A stretch of DNA of 64,000 nt from positions 31,797-95,796 of the forward strand of contig NZ_JAQLDU010000011.1 of assembly GCF_028209625.1 (NCBI RefSeq), written 5' to 3'. The DNA is from Collinsella aerofaciens. GTDB taxonomy: Bacteria > Actinomycetota > Coriobacteriia > Coriobacteriales > Coriobacteriaceae. The notes below the pieces were generated by a model, which was not told the DNA's origin, ran no database searches, and worked only from the letters and a program-made list of their open reading frames with translations. The position numbers were made by a program, and so were the translations under genes. Positions 1 to 7,803 of this stretch are shown one piece after another (position 1 is the stretch's first letter; each line of letters starts with the position of its first letter).

Positions 1-908
1 ATCAGGGGCAGATTCTTCTTGGAGCCGATGCCGCGGCCCACCACGACCAGACGCTCGGCATCGGCAATTGAGGCCTGCTGTCCCCACTCCTCGGCGGGAA
101 TCGAGATCTCGACGCGGGCCTTAACGTCATCCGCAAGCACTACCTGGGTAATCGTGCCGGAGCGGCTATAGTCAAACTCGGGCGCCTTAAAGATGCCGGG
201 GCGCACCGTTGCCATCTGAGGACGGTGGTTGGGGCAGATAATGGTGGCCATCAGGTTGCCGCCAAACGCCGGGCGCGTCTGCTGCAGCAGACCCGTCTCC
301 GTATCCATAGAAAGCACCGTGCAATCGGCCGTAAGACCCGTCTGCAAGCGCACGGCCACACCGGGCGCCAGCTCGCGACCAAAGGCGGTCGCGCCGTACA
401 GGATGGCCTCGGGCTTGCGCTCGGCTACCAAATCGCAGATCAAGCGAGCGTAGACCTCCGCGTCGTTCTGACGCAGGCGCTCGTCGCGACAGGCCAGGAC
501 TTCGTCGGCGCCCGCGCAAACCAGGTGTTCGAGGTCCTCGAGCGAGCCCTCGGAACCTATGCCGATCAGCGCCACCAGGCGACAGCCGCGTGCATCGGCA
601 AGCTCGCGCCCCTTGCCCATGAGCTCGAAGGCCACGGATGCCACGGCATCGTGCTTGTCAGTTTGCACGAAGACCCAAATGTCTCGATATGCGTCAAGGT
701 CTACCGCGCCGGCGGCCTCGTCGCGCTCAATCGAGATGGCGTTGACGGGGCAGGCGTCGACGCACCCACCGCACAGGATACAGCCGTCGGTTACGCGGGC
801 ACAGCGATTGGGGCGCTCACCCTCCACCACAATGCCGCCCGAGGCGCAGGCGCGAACGCAGCGACCGCAGCCGATACAGGCTTCGCTATCGATAATCAGC
901 CCGCTCAT
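1..908 (-). CDS. etfA: Electron transfer flavoprotein alpha subunit with N-terminal ferredoxin domain (partial, 3' end outside window)
   Basis: FAD-carrying subunit of a bifurcating/confurcating ETF. About 302 codons are visible and no stop is reached before the window edge. The N-terminus carries two ferredoxin motifs: cysteines at residues 11, 14, 17, 21 and at 43, 46, 49, 53 (CxxCxxCxxxC each), predicting two 4Fe-4S clusters. The rest matches the EtfA N-terminal domain. It is the last visible gene of the operon lactate dehydrogenase - etfB - etfA and starts directly after the etfB stop (909). This arrangement is that of the NAD-dependent lactate dehydrogenase/ETF complex described in Acetobacterium woodii (LctBCD), in which lactate oxidation by NAD is driven by co-oxidation of reduced ferredoxin. 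The exact start is the ATG at 906-908. Confidence 0.9.
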   Translation of the reverse strand, partial: MSGLIIDSEACIGCGRCVRACASGGIVVEGERPNRCARVTDGCILCGGCVDACPVNAISIERDEAAGAVDLDAYRDIWVFVQTDKHDAVASVAFELMGKGRELADARGCRLVALIGIGSEGSLEDLEHLVCAGADEVLACRDERLRQNDAEVYARLICDLVAERKPEAILYGATAFGRELAPGVAVRLQTGLTADCTVLSMDTETGLLQQTRPAFGGNLMATIICPNHRPQMATVRPGIFKAPEFDYSRSGTITQVVLADDVKARVEISIPAEEWGQQASIADAERLVVVGRGIGSKKNLPL

Positions 909-1724
909 CTATGCCATCCCCTCAATAATCTTGGCAAGTTTTACCGCCTGCTCGGACGCCGTTCCCTCAACGGCCTCGCACGTTTGGTCACGGTCGGGCA
1001 CAAACGAGCGCACGACCTGCGTCGGTGATCCGGCAAGACCGCAACGCGCGGGGTCGGCGTTCACGTCGGCGGCACTGACCACGCGCACGTCCGCCTCCTC
1101 CGCCGCGCGAATACCGGCAATACTCGGCATACGCAACTGGCCAATCTCCTTGGCAGTCGTCATCGCGCACGGCATCTCAAGACACACCGTCTCCTCGCCG
1201 GCATCGCATCCGTGAACGAGCGCCAGCGAGCCACACGTCGTAAAGCCCGCGCTTTGCACGCAGCTCACGTCGGTCACGCAGGGAATCTCAAAGGCACCGG
1301 CAAGCTCGGGACCAATCTGGGCCGTATCGCCATCCACCGCCATCTTGCCGCAGATGAGCAGGTCGAAGTCCTCGTCGAGTGCCTCGATGCCGCATTTGAG
1401 AGCATAGGTGGTCGCCAGGGTATCGGCACCTGCAAAGGCGCGATCGGTCAGCAGCAGCGCGTCGTCGGCGCCTCGAGCGATGCAGTCGCGCAGCAGCGAC
1501 TCGGTCGCGGGGATGCCCATCGACACCACCGTCACGCGCACATCCATGCCAAAGCCGATAAAGTCGTCCTTCAGCGCCAGCGCGCATTCCAAAGCGCTCG
1601 CATCAAAGGGATTAATGACCGCCTGCTTGCCATCGCGCACGATGGTATTGGTCTTGGGGTCCATCTTGACCTCGGTGCTGCCCGGCACGGCCTTGACGCA
1701 CACCACCATATGGAAATCGCTCAT
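909..1724 (-). CDS. etfB: Electron transfer flavoprotein beta subunit
   Basis: EtfB, 271 aa, about the usual family length, partner of the EtfA encoded next. The family signature VDGDTAQIGPELA is present, as is the N-terminal MVVCVKAVPGSTEV strand. In bifurcating ETFs EtfB binds NAD(H) and the bifurcating FAD. The lactate dehydrogenase stop (TGA, 1727-1729) overlaps an in-frame GTG at 1730, but the Shine-Dalgarno AAAGGGGG lies 9 nt before the ATG at 1724 and only 3 nt before the GTG, so the ATG is preferred. Translation is probably coupled to the upstream gene. Confidence 0.9.
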   Translation of the reverse strand: MSDFHMVVCVKAVPGSTEVKMDPKTNTIVRDGKQAVINPFDASALECALALKDDFIGFGMDVRVTVVSMGIPATESLLRDCIARGADDALLLTDRAFAGADTLATTYALKCGIEALDEDFDLLICGKMAVDGDTAQIGPELAGAFEIPCVTDVSCVQSAGFTTCGSLALVHGCDAGEETVCLEMPCAMTTAKEIGQLRMPSIAGIRAAEEADVRVVSAADVNADPARCGLAGSPTQVVRSFVPDRDQTCEAVEGTASEQAVKLAKIIEGMA

Positions 1725-1726
1725 CT

Positions 1727-3328
1727 TCACGCGCCCCCTTTCTGGACGAGCTCATCCAAGAGCTTCTCCGAAAACAGGTTGCCGCGACCCAGCTGCCCGT
1801 CGGGATCGAGCTGGAGCTTGAGCCGCGCCGACTCGACCATGGCCTCGTGACCGTACATCGTCTCCAAGAAGCCCGCCTTGATCTTGCCGACGCCGTGCTC
1901 GGCAGAAACGGCACCGCCCATAGCCGTTACCTCCGCAGCCCACTGGGCAAACAGCTCGCCACCTCGACGGTAGTCCTGCGCGTCGCGCGGCAGGATGTTC
2001 ACATGCAGATGGTTGTTACCGATGTGCCCCCAGGCAGCAGATTCAAGCCCACTTTCGGCTAACGTGCGGCGATAAAGGCCGATGACATCGCCCAAGCGTG
2101 CGTTGGGCACCGACATGTCCGAGCCCAGCTTGGTGATGGTGGGATCCATGCGGCGGCGCTCATCGATAAGCATGTTGACGCTCTCGGGCACCGCGTGGCG
2201 GAAGAACCGCTGGCACTCGCGATCGACCTCGGTGCGCGCGACCCATGTCGCATCGTCGCTGCCGCCCGCAAGCTCTAGTACCCACCCCAAGTGATACAGC
2301 TCCTCAGTCGCCTGAACTTCGTCGTCGCAGTCGAGCTCCACGTAGACACAGACCTTGGCCTCTTTGTCGAGCGCCGGCAGCGAGGCGAACGCGGTCGACT
2401 GCTCACGCTGACGACGCAGGATATCCAGGGCGCCCGCATCGAAATATTCGATGGCAGCCGCGTGGGACAGGACGGGACGCACAGAATCGGTGAAGGACAC
2501 GGCCTTGTCTTCGCTGTCAAAGAAACAGCTCACGCCCCAAACGACCGCAGGCGCCGCCTGCAGGGCAATCTCGAGCTCGGTTATGACGCCGATTGTGCCA
2601 CACGCGCCGATAAACAGATCGATGGCATCCATATCTTCAGCAACGAAATAGCCCGAAGCATTTTTGGTCTTGGGCATGGTGTAGTCGGGAAGATCGAGCT
2701 CGAGTGCACGGCCTGCTGCCGTCACGAGCGACAGGTGGCGGCCCTGGGCAAAAGCCTCGCCGCGCTGGAGCTCAAGCAAATCGCCATCAGCCAGCGCGAC
2801 GTGGAGTCCCGTGATATGTGGGCGCATGGGGCCGTAGGCGTAGCTGCGGGCACCGGAGGCGTTACATGCCGCCATGCCGCCCAGACAGGCAGACGCCTCG
2901 GTGGGATCGGTGGGAAAGAACTGCTCGGGGGCCTCTTGAAACTCATCGTAGGCCTTAAGCGATGCCTGGTCCCAACCAGCGGTCGGCAGCATCTTCTTGC
3001 TCAGCTGCTTGCGCAGCTCCGAGAGCACAACGCCCGGCTCCACGCGCAGCAAAAATTGGCCTTGTTCATCGCGGCGAAGGCCCAAGTAGCGATTCATACG
3101 GGAAGTATTGAGGATATGCCCGCCGTGGGGCACGGCACCGGCGGCAAGGCCGGTTCGGGCGCCCTGAACCGTTACCGGGACACGCTCGGCATGGAGCTTT
3201 TCCAAAATGGCACGGACCTCGTTTTCCGTTGTCGGAAACGAGATGCTCGATGCTTCGCCCGATGCGCGAGATTCATCGCGGCCATACTCTTCGAACTCGT
3301 CGGTGAAGGGTTTGATGGTTGCAGACAC
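1727..3328 (-). CDS. FAD-linked lactate/glycolate dehydrogenase (GlcD/LctD family)
   Basis: 533-aa flavoprotein dehydrogenase that should oxidise lactate (or another 2-hydroxy acid) to pyruvate and pass electrons to the adjacent EtfAB. The N-terminal half has the PCMH-type FAD-binding fold (VTVQGARTGLAAGAVPHGG, then ASACLGGMAACNASGARSY). The C-terminal half is the FAD-oxidase C domain ending in the family motif SAEHGVGKIKAGF. It starts with GTG at 3328, 8 nt after AAAGGGGGAG. First gene of the operon with etfB and etfA, which argues for the LctD role rather than a stand-alone glycolate oxidase. Substrate and stereospecificity cannot be read from the sequence. No GntR-type lct regulator is in the window. 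Confidence 0.85.
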   Translation of the reverse strand: MSATIKPFTDEFEEYGRDESRASGEASSISFPTTENEVRAILEKLHAERVPVTVQGARTGLAAGAVPHGGHILNTSRMNRYLGLRRDEQGQFLLRVEPGVVLSELRKQLSKKMLPTAGWDQASLKAYDEFQEAPEQFFPTDPTEASACLGGMAACNASGARSYAYGPMRPHITGLHVALADGDLLELQRGEAFAQGRHLSLVTAAGRALELDLPDYTMPKTKNASGYFVAEDMDAIDLFIGACGTIGVITELEIALQAAPAVVWGVSCFFDSEDKAVSFTDSVRPVLSHAAAIEYFDAGALDILRRQREQSTAFASLPALDKEAKVCVYVELDCDDEVQATEELYHLGWVLELAGGSDDATWVARTEVDRECQRFFRHAVPESVNMLIDERRRMDPTITKLGSDMSVPNARLGDVIGLYRRTLAESGLESAAWGHIGNNHLHVNILPRDAQDYRRGGELFAQWAAEVTAMGGAVSAEHGVGKIKAGFLETMYGHEAMVESARLKLQLDPDGQLGRGNLFSEKLLDELVQKGGA

Positions 3329-3674
3329 GCGAACTCCCCCTTTAGCTAACTACAGTGTTTGCAGGGAGATGTTACCGCATCGTTTCGTCGACGTGTTCGA
3401 GACCGTCTCCATAATTGGCGATTTTTACGTTCGTGCAATTCGGCGAGCGGCTGGATTTCCTCGGCAGACGATGCTTTTGACAAATATCGCCCCGCCGTCG
3501 CCGACCGCTCGATTGTCGCTCGAAAAAAGTTGAAGTAATTTTTTCCACCTTTTACCTGCGGAGATGTCAATCCGTCAAGCATTTGGTCAGTAATTGGTCA
3601 AGTAGCGGCTGATACGGTCGGCGTCGACAGCCAAAACCGATAGAAGTTTTGGCCCCAGAAGCAGGGAGGTTCCC
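3329..3674. promoter_or_regulatory. Divergent intergenic region between lactate dehydrogenase operon and exported-protein operon
   Basis: About 345 bases without a convincing gene. Promoters for both flanking operons must lie here. The one notable motif is a direct repeat of TTGGTCA at 3583-3589 and 3594-3600, 11 bp apart, about one helical turn, close to the plus-strand operon. It may be a regulator site, but it is not the inverted TTGGTnnnACCAA box of FadR/LldR-type regulators. No riboswitch recognised. Confidence 0.3.
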
Positions 3675-3971
3675 ATGGCATATTACTGGCCCCAGTACGG
3701 CGTCGCCATCGAGGTCGACGACGATCCCTATCTCCTGCCTTTCGACGAAGAGGCGTTCCCCGATACGGCGGTCTACCACGTCACCACCGATGTTATCTGC
3801 GACCCCGAGTCGTTCTCGGCGCTCGCCCACCACATCGCGCGTATCCACGACATCGAGCTCCCTCACGACTTTGACGAGCTCATCTACTCGCGCCGCCTGA
3901 TGCTTCACATGCTCTTTGGAGCGGACCCGTCCACGTTCGCACGTGTCTACACCACCAAGGACGCCGCATGA
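3675..3971 (+). CDS. Small hypothetical protein, first gene of exported-protein operon
   Basis: 98 aa, acidic, no signal peptide or membrane segment. Rich in Tyr, His and Asp (for example EVDDDPYLLPFDEE). I do not recognise the family. The ATG at 3675 follows GGGAGG by 6 nt. Its stop overlaps the next gene's start by 4 bases (ATGA), so the two are almost certainly translated together. The context suggests a cytosolic accessory of the surface/exported proteins encoded downstream; this is inference only. Confidence 0.7.
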   Translation: MAYYWPQYGVAIEVDDDPYLLPFDEEAFPDTAVYHVTTDVICDPESFSALAHHIARIHDIELPHDFDELIYSRRLMLHMLFGADPSTFARVYTTKDAA

Positions 3972-4477
3972 GTGCGAAGAAGCCGCCCCGCCTCGCAGGA
4001 CTGGGGCGTCGCAAGAAACTCGTCGTTGTCTGCCTGGCTATCGTCTGCGCCCTCATCGCCGTAGGGCTATACGCCTGGCAGTCGCAGCCCGTGCCCGAAG
4101 CGGGCGCCTCAGTCACGACGGCAGAGGGCAAATCGCGACAAGAAATCCAAGATGAGCTCGATGCCATCGTCCGCGACAACATGATGACGATTTCGGTCGC
4201 GCCGGTCGCTCAGCTACAGGAGGACGGCAAGCTGCGCGTCAACGTGCAAAACGTCCAAGAAAATAAATTTCCCCAGCGATTCCGCGTCATCCAAAACGAC
4301 GAGACCATGTACGAATCCGGTGTGGTCGAGACCGGCAAGACAATCGAGACGTGCCCCGCCGGCGACATCAAAGAAGGCGAGGCATACATCGAGATCCAGG
4401 CACTCGATGCCAAGACCCTCGACAGCCACGGCAATCCGACACGTGTCAAGGTACGGGTTGAGCAAGCCGAGAACTAG
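3968..4477 (+). CDS. Single-pass membrane protein of unknown function
   Basis: 169 aa. A basic N-terminus (KKPPRLAGLGRRKK) is followed by one hydrophobic segment at about residues 18-38, then an extracytoplasmic domain of about 130 aa. The outer domain has a beta-rich pattern (LRVNVQNVQENKFPQRFRV, then paired KVRVEQ) and no cysteine pair except one Cys. It overlaps the preceding gene by 4 bases. No lipobox or sorting signal. It could be an assembly or adaptor protein for the secreted products of the next three genes; no family recognised. Confidence 0.75.
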   Translation: MSAKKPPRLAGLGRRKKLVVVCLAIVCALIAVGLYAWQSQPVPEAGASVTTAEGKSRQEIQDELDAIVRDNMMTISVAPVAQLQEDGKLRVNVQNVQENKFPQRFRVIQNDETMYESGVVETGKTIETCPAGDIKEGEAYIEIQALDAKTLDSHGNPTRVKVRVEQAEN

Positions 4478-4567
4478 CTTTTTCGGCCGACGCGGCACCG
4501 CACGCAATTCACCAGCATTCGTCCAATCATCGCGGGGACGGCCCGCGGCGAATAGAAAGGAACGACC

Positions 4568-5167
4568 ATGGACATCACCAGGAACATGAACGGAGCCAGA
4601 GCGCTCGTCGTGGGCGCAGGGCTCGCGCTCGCGCTCGCAATGGGCGCCGCCCCGACGCCAGCTCTGGCAGCCGGGCGCGTTGGAACCACGAAAGTAATGG
4701 TCAGGACCGAGATCGACAACGTAGAGTTCAAAGTTCCGACGGTTATTCCCTTCGTCGCCAAGGCCGACGGCACGCTTCAGGGCCCCTCAGAAGACGCGAC
4801 CACCATCGACAATCATTCGGCCTACGGCATCCATGTCACCAACATGAAGATCGACGCCATGAACACCTGGACCATTGCCGCCGACGCCAAGGCCGGAACC
4901 GCGCAGAATTCCATCGACTTTAAGGTCGGCCCCGACGGTGCACTCCAGAACGCCAGCGCCGCAATGCAGGAGACGGGCCTCGATCTTTCCAAGAATGCAG
5001 CCTTCGACATGGGCTACCAGGGCATTGCCGGCGGCACGGACAAAATTAAGCTCAAGACAAGCGGAAACGTCGCCCGCGTCACGCGCGACATCTTCCGCGT
5101 AACCGGCGAAGGCGATCAGGTTGCAACGATCACCTGGACGGTCGAGCCCGGTGCGCACACGGCATAA
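4568..5167 (+). CDS. Secreted protein, signal peptide, unknown function
   Basis: 199 aa. Signal peptide at about residues 1-35 (ALVVGAGLALALAMGAAPTPALA, cut after ALA). The mature part contains a stretch reading VPTVIPFVAKADGTLQGP followed by NHSAYGIHVTNM, a layout of beta strands that recurs in looser form in the 476-aa protein encoded at 5451-6881 (IAFPESIKVVFLPSGEVVAPT). No anchor at the C-terminus, so it may be released or bound to a partner. The ATG at 4568 follows AAAGGAA. The following gene starts inside its last codons. Confidence 0.75.
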   Translation: MDITRNMNGARALVVGAGLALALAMGAAPTPALAAGRVGTTKVMVRTEIDNVEFKVPTVIPFVAKADGTLQGPSEDATTIDNHSAYGIHVTNMKIDAMNTWTIAADAKAGTAQNSIDFKVGPDGALQNASAAMQETGLDLSKNAAFDMGYQGIAGGTDKIKLKTSGNVARVTRDIFRVTGEGDQVATITWTVEPGAHTA

Positions 5168-5432
5168 GGCCGTCGCCCTGGCCGCCGCCGTCAGTATCCT
5201 TGCGTTTGGGCCAGCCATGGCCTTTGCCCAGCAAGAACAGGCGCAGGCCGCCACGCAAGTGACGGTCGACCTCTCGGAGCTCGACCGCGGCAACTGCAAG
5301 GAACCGTTGGCACAGACAGACGACAGACGATGGCTCTTGGCAGCAGGCGCCACGGCAGCAGGCGCGGGAACCGCCGGCCTCGGTCTGCACATCAAACGCA
5401 GCCAGAAACGAAACACGGACAGGCCGCACTAA
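5151..5432 (+). CDS. Small surface protein with signal peptide and LAQTD sortase-like tail
   Basis: 93 aa from the GTG at 5151, overlapping the end of the preceding gene. N-terminal signal peptide (AVALAAAVSILAFGPAMAFA). Only about 35 residues are left as mature protein before a tail made of LAQTD, a hydrophobic stretch of about 20 residues and a basic end (KRSQKR). This is the layout of a sortase sorting signal and is close to the LAxTG class E motif, which the two large surface proteins at 45054-48882 carry exactly (LAATG); here the Gly is Asp. It could be a minor wall-anchored subunit or a membrane-anchored peptide. No sortase gene is in the window. Confidence 0.65.
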   Translation: MRTRHKAVALAAAVSILAFGPAMAFAQQEQAQAATQVTVDLSELDRGNCKEPLAQTDDRRWLLAAGATAAGAGTAGLGLHIKRSQKRNTDRPH

Positions 5433-5450
5433 ATTAGCTAAGGAGACCCC

Positions 5451-6881
5451 ATGGCATCGAAGAACCTTTTGCCCGTCGTCGCACTCTGCGGCGCGCTCGC
5501 AACCGGAACGCCTGTCGCCGCTTGGGCGACTCCCGTCATGGCAGACTCCTTACCAGCAGCCCTAAGCTCCGCACCAAATCCGTCGAGCGCCATTGCGTGC
5601 AAGCGTTTTTCGATCGCACAGGCCGCAATCTCAACCTCGGGATGCCTTCGTCGTAATACGGACGGCTCGATAGTCGTGGATATCAATCGTTCGAACAAGG
5701 CAAACGGCTCCCAGGCGGGGTGCGCCGTCTGCACGTGGCGCTCGATTGTGCTCGATGCAGATGGCGATCCGTGCGATTTGGGGTTGCGCATCGATATCGC
5801 TTCGGTCGATGACTCGGCGAACGGAGCGAAGGTCGCCTTCGACGGTGCGTTTTTCGAGAAAGGAGGCGGTATATGTCTGGGCTGCGCCGCCGCGAATGCA
5901 GACGATGTGCAGCCCACCCTCTCATTCACGGCATCGCTGCGGCTGACCAAGGCGGGCACCGATGCCATCGCGGCGGGAGAAGCATCCCTGCTGTTCTACG
6001 CCGCCAGTACCGAAGACACAGACATTCATTTCGAGAAGCCGGCCGGATCGCTCGGCCTTACGCGCGGGACGGAGGCAGGCCCTATTGCGATCGATACCCA
6101 CACGCTAGGCAGGCAACGCATTCTTGCCGACCCGGCGCTTCTCGAGATGGAGTGGAACGGATCCGGAGCCGTCGGGATTGTCCCCTCCGCGCTTGACGCC
6201 AAGACGCTCCCCTCAAACGACGAACCCATCAACGCAACCATACAAGAAGAGAGCACGGACAAAGAAGCAGGTGCGGGCGACACGCCGTCGCCGACAAACA
6301 GCGTCCCAGCTTCTTTCGAAGCACCGAATGAGCCCGCTGCCGATCCAAACGATCCCGAGCTCGCGGACAGTCTGGGGCTTGCTGATCCTCAAGAGATCGA
6401 TGAAGGTAACTGCTGCGTGCTTGCCGCCCTCGACCACACAGAGGTCATCGACGCCGCGAACATCGAAGTTGCCGCCGCCAATCAGCCCGTCCGCAAGTCG
6501 GCTATCATCGCATTTCCCGAATCCATCAAAGTCGTCTTTTTGCCATCGGGCGAGGTCGTGGCCCCAACACTGCTCACCTTGTTGGGCGCCAAGAATACTC
6601 GAAACGAAATTAAAAAGGTCACGGTTGTCGACCCTGCAACCACCGCTAAACTGCGTCTATACGCCGTTGCCCCAGACGGAAGCAAGACCTTGGAATTCGA
6701 TGGCGACACACTTCTAGCCTGGCGACGTCTGGACATTATGCAAGACGTCTCGTATCAGATCGAACTCGAAGGGTTTGATCGTGCCCGCGATGCCAATATC
6801 ATCGCCGCGGCTATTGAATCCCCACAGCGGCTTATGACACTGCGCTTTGACTACTATCCCTATGTCCCGACAACCACCTGA
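5451..6881 (+). CDS. Secreted cysteine-containing protein of unknown function
   Basis: 476 aa with a signal peptide (NLLPVVALCGALATGTPVAAWA). The mature protein has about eight cysteines, including two close pairs (AGCAVC, GICLGC) and one adjacent pair (GNCC), suggesting disulfides or metal binding. Residues about 270-325 are a Pro/Glu/Asp-rich linker. The C-terminal domain begins IAFPESIKVVFLPSGEVV and resembles the strand pattern in the 199-aa secreted protein of the same operon. No C-terminal anchor is seen. ATG at 5451 after AAGGAGA, 18 bases after the previous stop. I do not recognise a family; last gene of the five-gene operon. Confidence 0.75.
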   Translation: MASKNLLPVVALCGALATGTPVAAWATPVMADSLPAALSSAPNPSSAIACKRFSIAQAAISTSGCLRRNTDGSIVVDINRSNKANGSQAGCAVCTWRSIVLDADGDPCDLGLRIDIASVDDSANGAKVAFDGAFFEKGGGICLGCAAANADDVQPTLSFTASLRLTKAGTDAIAAGEASLLFYAASTEDTDIHFEKPAGSLGLTRGTEAGPIAIDTHTLGRQRILADPALLEMEWNGSGAVGIVPSALDAKTLPSNDEPINATIQEESTDKEAGAGDTPSPTNSVPASFEAPNEPAADPNDPELADSLGLADPQEIDEGNCCVLAALDHTEVIDAANIEVAAANQPVRKSAIIAFPESIKVVFLPSGEVVAPTLLTLLGAKNTRNEIKKVTVVDPATTAKLRLYAVAPDGSKTLEFDGDTLLAWRRLDIMQDVSYQIELEGFDRARDANIIAAAIESPQRLMTLRFDYYPYVPTTT

Positions 6882-6904
6882 GGCTTAAATGCTGCGCATC
6901 ATTC

Positions 6905-6930
6905 CTAATACCACTTATATAACGTATTAG
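6905..6930. promoter_or_regulatory. Inverted repeat between exported operon and DUF554 gene
   Basis: CTAATAC (6905-6911) and GTATTAG (6924-6930) form a perfect 7-bp inverted repeat with a 12-nt AT-rich spacer. It may be an operator or part of the promoter of the gene starting at 7000. The preceding bases share ATCATTCCTAATA with the region upstream of rubrerythrin (28990-29002). Confidence 0.3.
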
Positions 6931-6999
6931 ATGAGTCGCGATGTGCCTCGCATTTCGTTCTGCTACGATTGCCACGTTGGCATCAATACAGGAGGGCTC

Positions 7000-7716
7000 A
7001 TGCCGGGCTTGGGAACAATCATCAACGTTGCGCTTTTAGTTGCGGGCGGTCTTTTGGGATTAGCGGGCGGCCGCTTCATTACACCGCGCATCCAAGACAC
7101 GCTCATGAAAGCATCGGGGCTGTGCGTCCTGTTTATCGGCCTGGGCGGCACCATGCAAAAGATGCTCATCATCGATGGAAAGGCGCTAGCGACCACCGGT
7201 ACCACCATGCTCATCGTCTCATTTGCGCTCGGTTCGCTCATCGGCGAGGCCATCAACTTGGAGGCCGCCATCGAGAACCTTGGCGAATGGCTCAAGCGCA
7301 AGACTGGCAGTGAGGGCGATAACGAGTTCACCAACGCTTTTGTCTCGACTTCACTCACCGTGTGCATCGGCGCCATGGCCATTGTGGGATCGATCCAGGA
7401 CGGCCTGCTCGGCGACTGGTCAACGCTTGCCCTCAAGGGCGCACTGGACTGCATCATCGTCTGCACCATGACGGCCTCGCTTGGCCGCGGCTGCATCTTC
7501 TCCGCCCTGCCCGTCGCCGTGTTCCAGGGGACGATCACGTTGTTTGCCGGCGCGCTCTCCCCCATCATGACCACAGCAGCCCTCAACAGCCTTTCGCTCG
7601 TAGGCTCCATGCTCATCTTCTGCGTCGGCGTCAACCTCATCCGTCCTCAGACCTTCCGCACGGCCAATATGCTTCCCTCCGTCGTCATCGCCGTCATATA
7701 CGCCCTCCTGTTCTAA
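7000..7716 (+). CDS. DUF554 family membrane protein
   Basis: 238-aa polytopic membrane protein of the DUF554 (YqgA/YdfK) family. Family features seen are the N-terminal PGLGTIINVALLVAGGLLG, conserved IGLGGT and SLIGEAINLE motifs, and six to seven hydrophobic segments. The function of the family is unknown; a transport role is often assumed. The start is set by AGGAGG at 6990-6995 just before the ATG at 7000; an upstream in-frame ATG at 6931 has no ribosome binding site. Monocistronic by spacing. Confidence 0.85.
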   Translation: MPGLGTIINVALLVAGGLLGLAGGRFITPRIQDTLMKASGLCVLFIGLGGTMQKMLIIDGKALATTGTTMLIVSFALGSLIGEAINLEAAIENLGEWLKRKTGSEGDNEFTNAFVSTSLTVCIGAMAIVGSIQDGLLGDWSTLALKGALDCIIVCTMTASLGRGCIFSALPVAVFQGTITLFAGALSPIMTTAALNSLSLVGSMLIFCVGVNLIRPQTFRTANMLPSVVIAVIYALLF

Positions 7717-7735
7717 ATCTATCAACGCAGCGGTA

Positions 7736-7767
7736 TCTCGAACATCTGTTTGATGCTGTGCTATGAT
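7736..7767 (+). promoter_or_regulatory. Promoter of the TerB / DUF2791 / helicase operon
   Basis: An extended -10 element, TGCTATGAT (TATGAT at 7762-7767), lies 36 bases before the GTG start at 7804. A weak -35-like TCGAAC sits 18 bases upstream. Short leader, no hairpin. Confidence 0.45.
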
Positions 7768-7803
7768 ATGAGGTCACCGTAGCTGCGTTCGAGAGGAGGA
7801 GCG

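Noticed and set aside
3583-3600. TTGGTCA direct repeat as an LldR/FadR operator for the lactate operon
   Set aside because: It is a direct, not inverted, repeat and lies about 255 bases from the dehydrogenase start.
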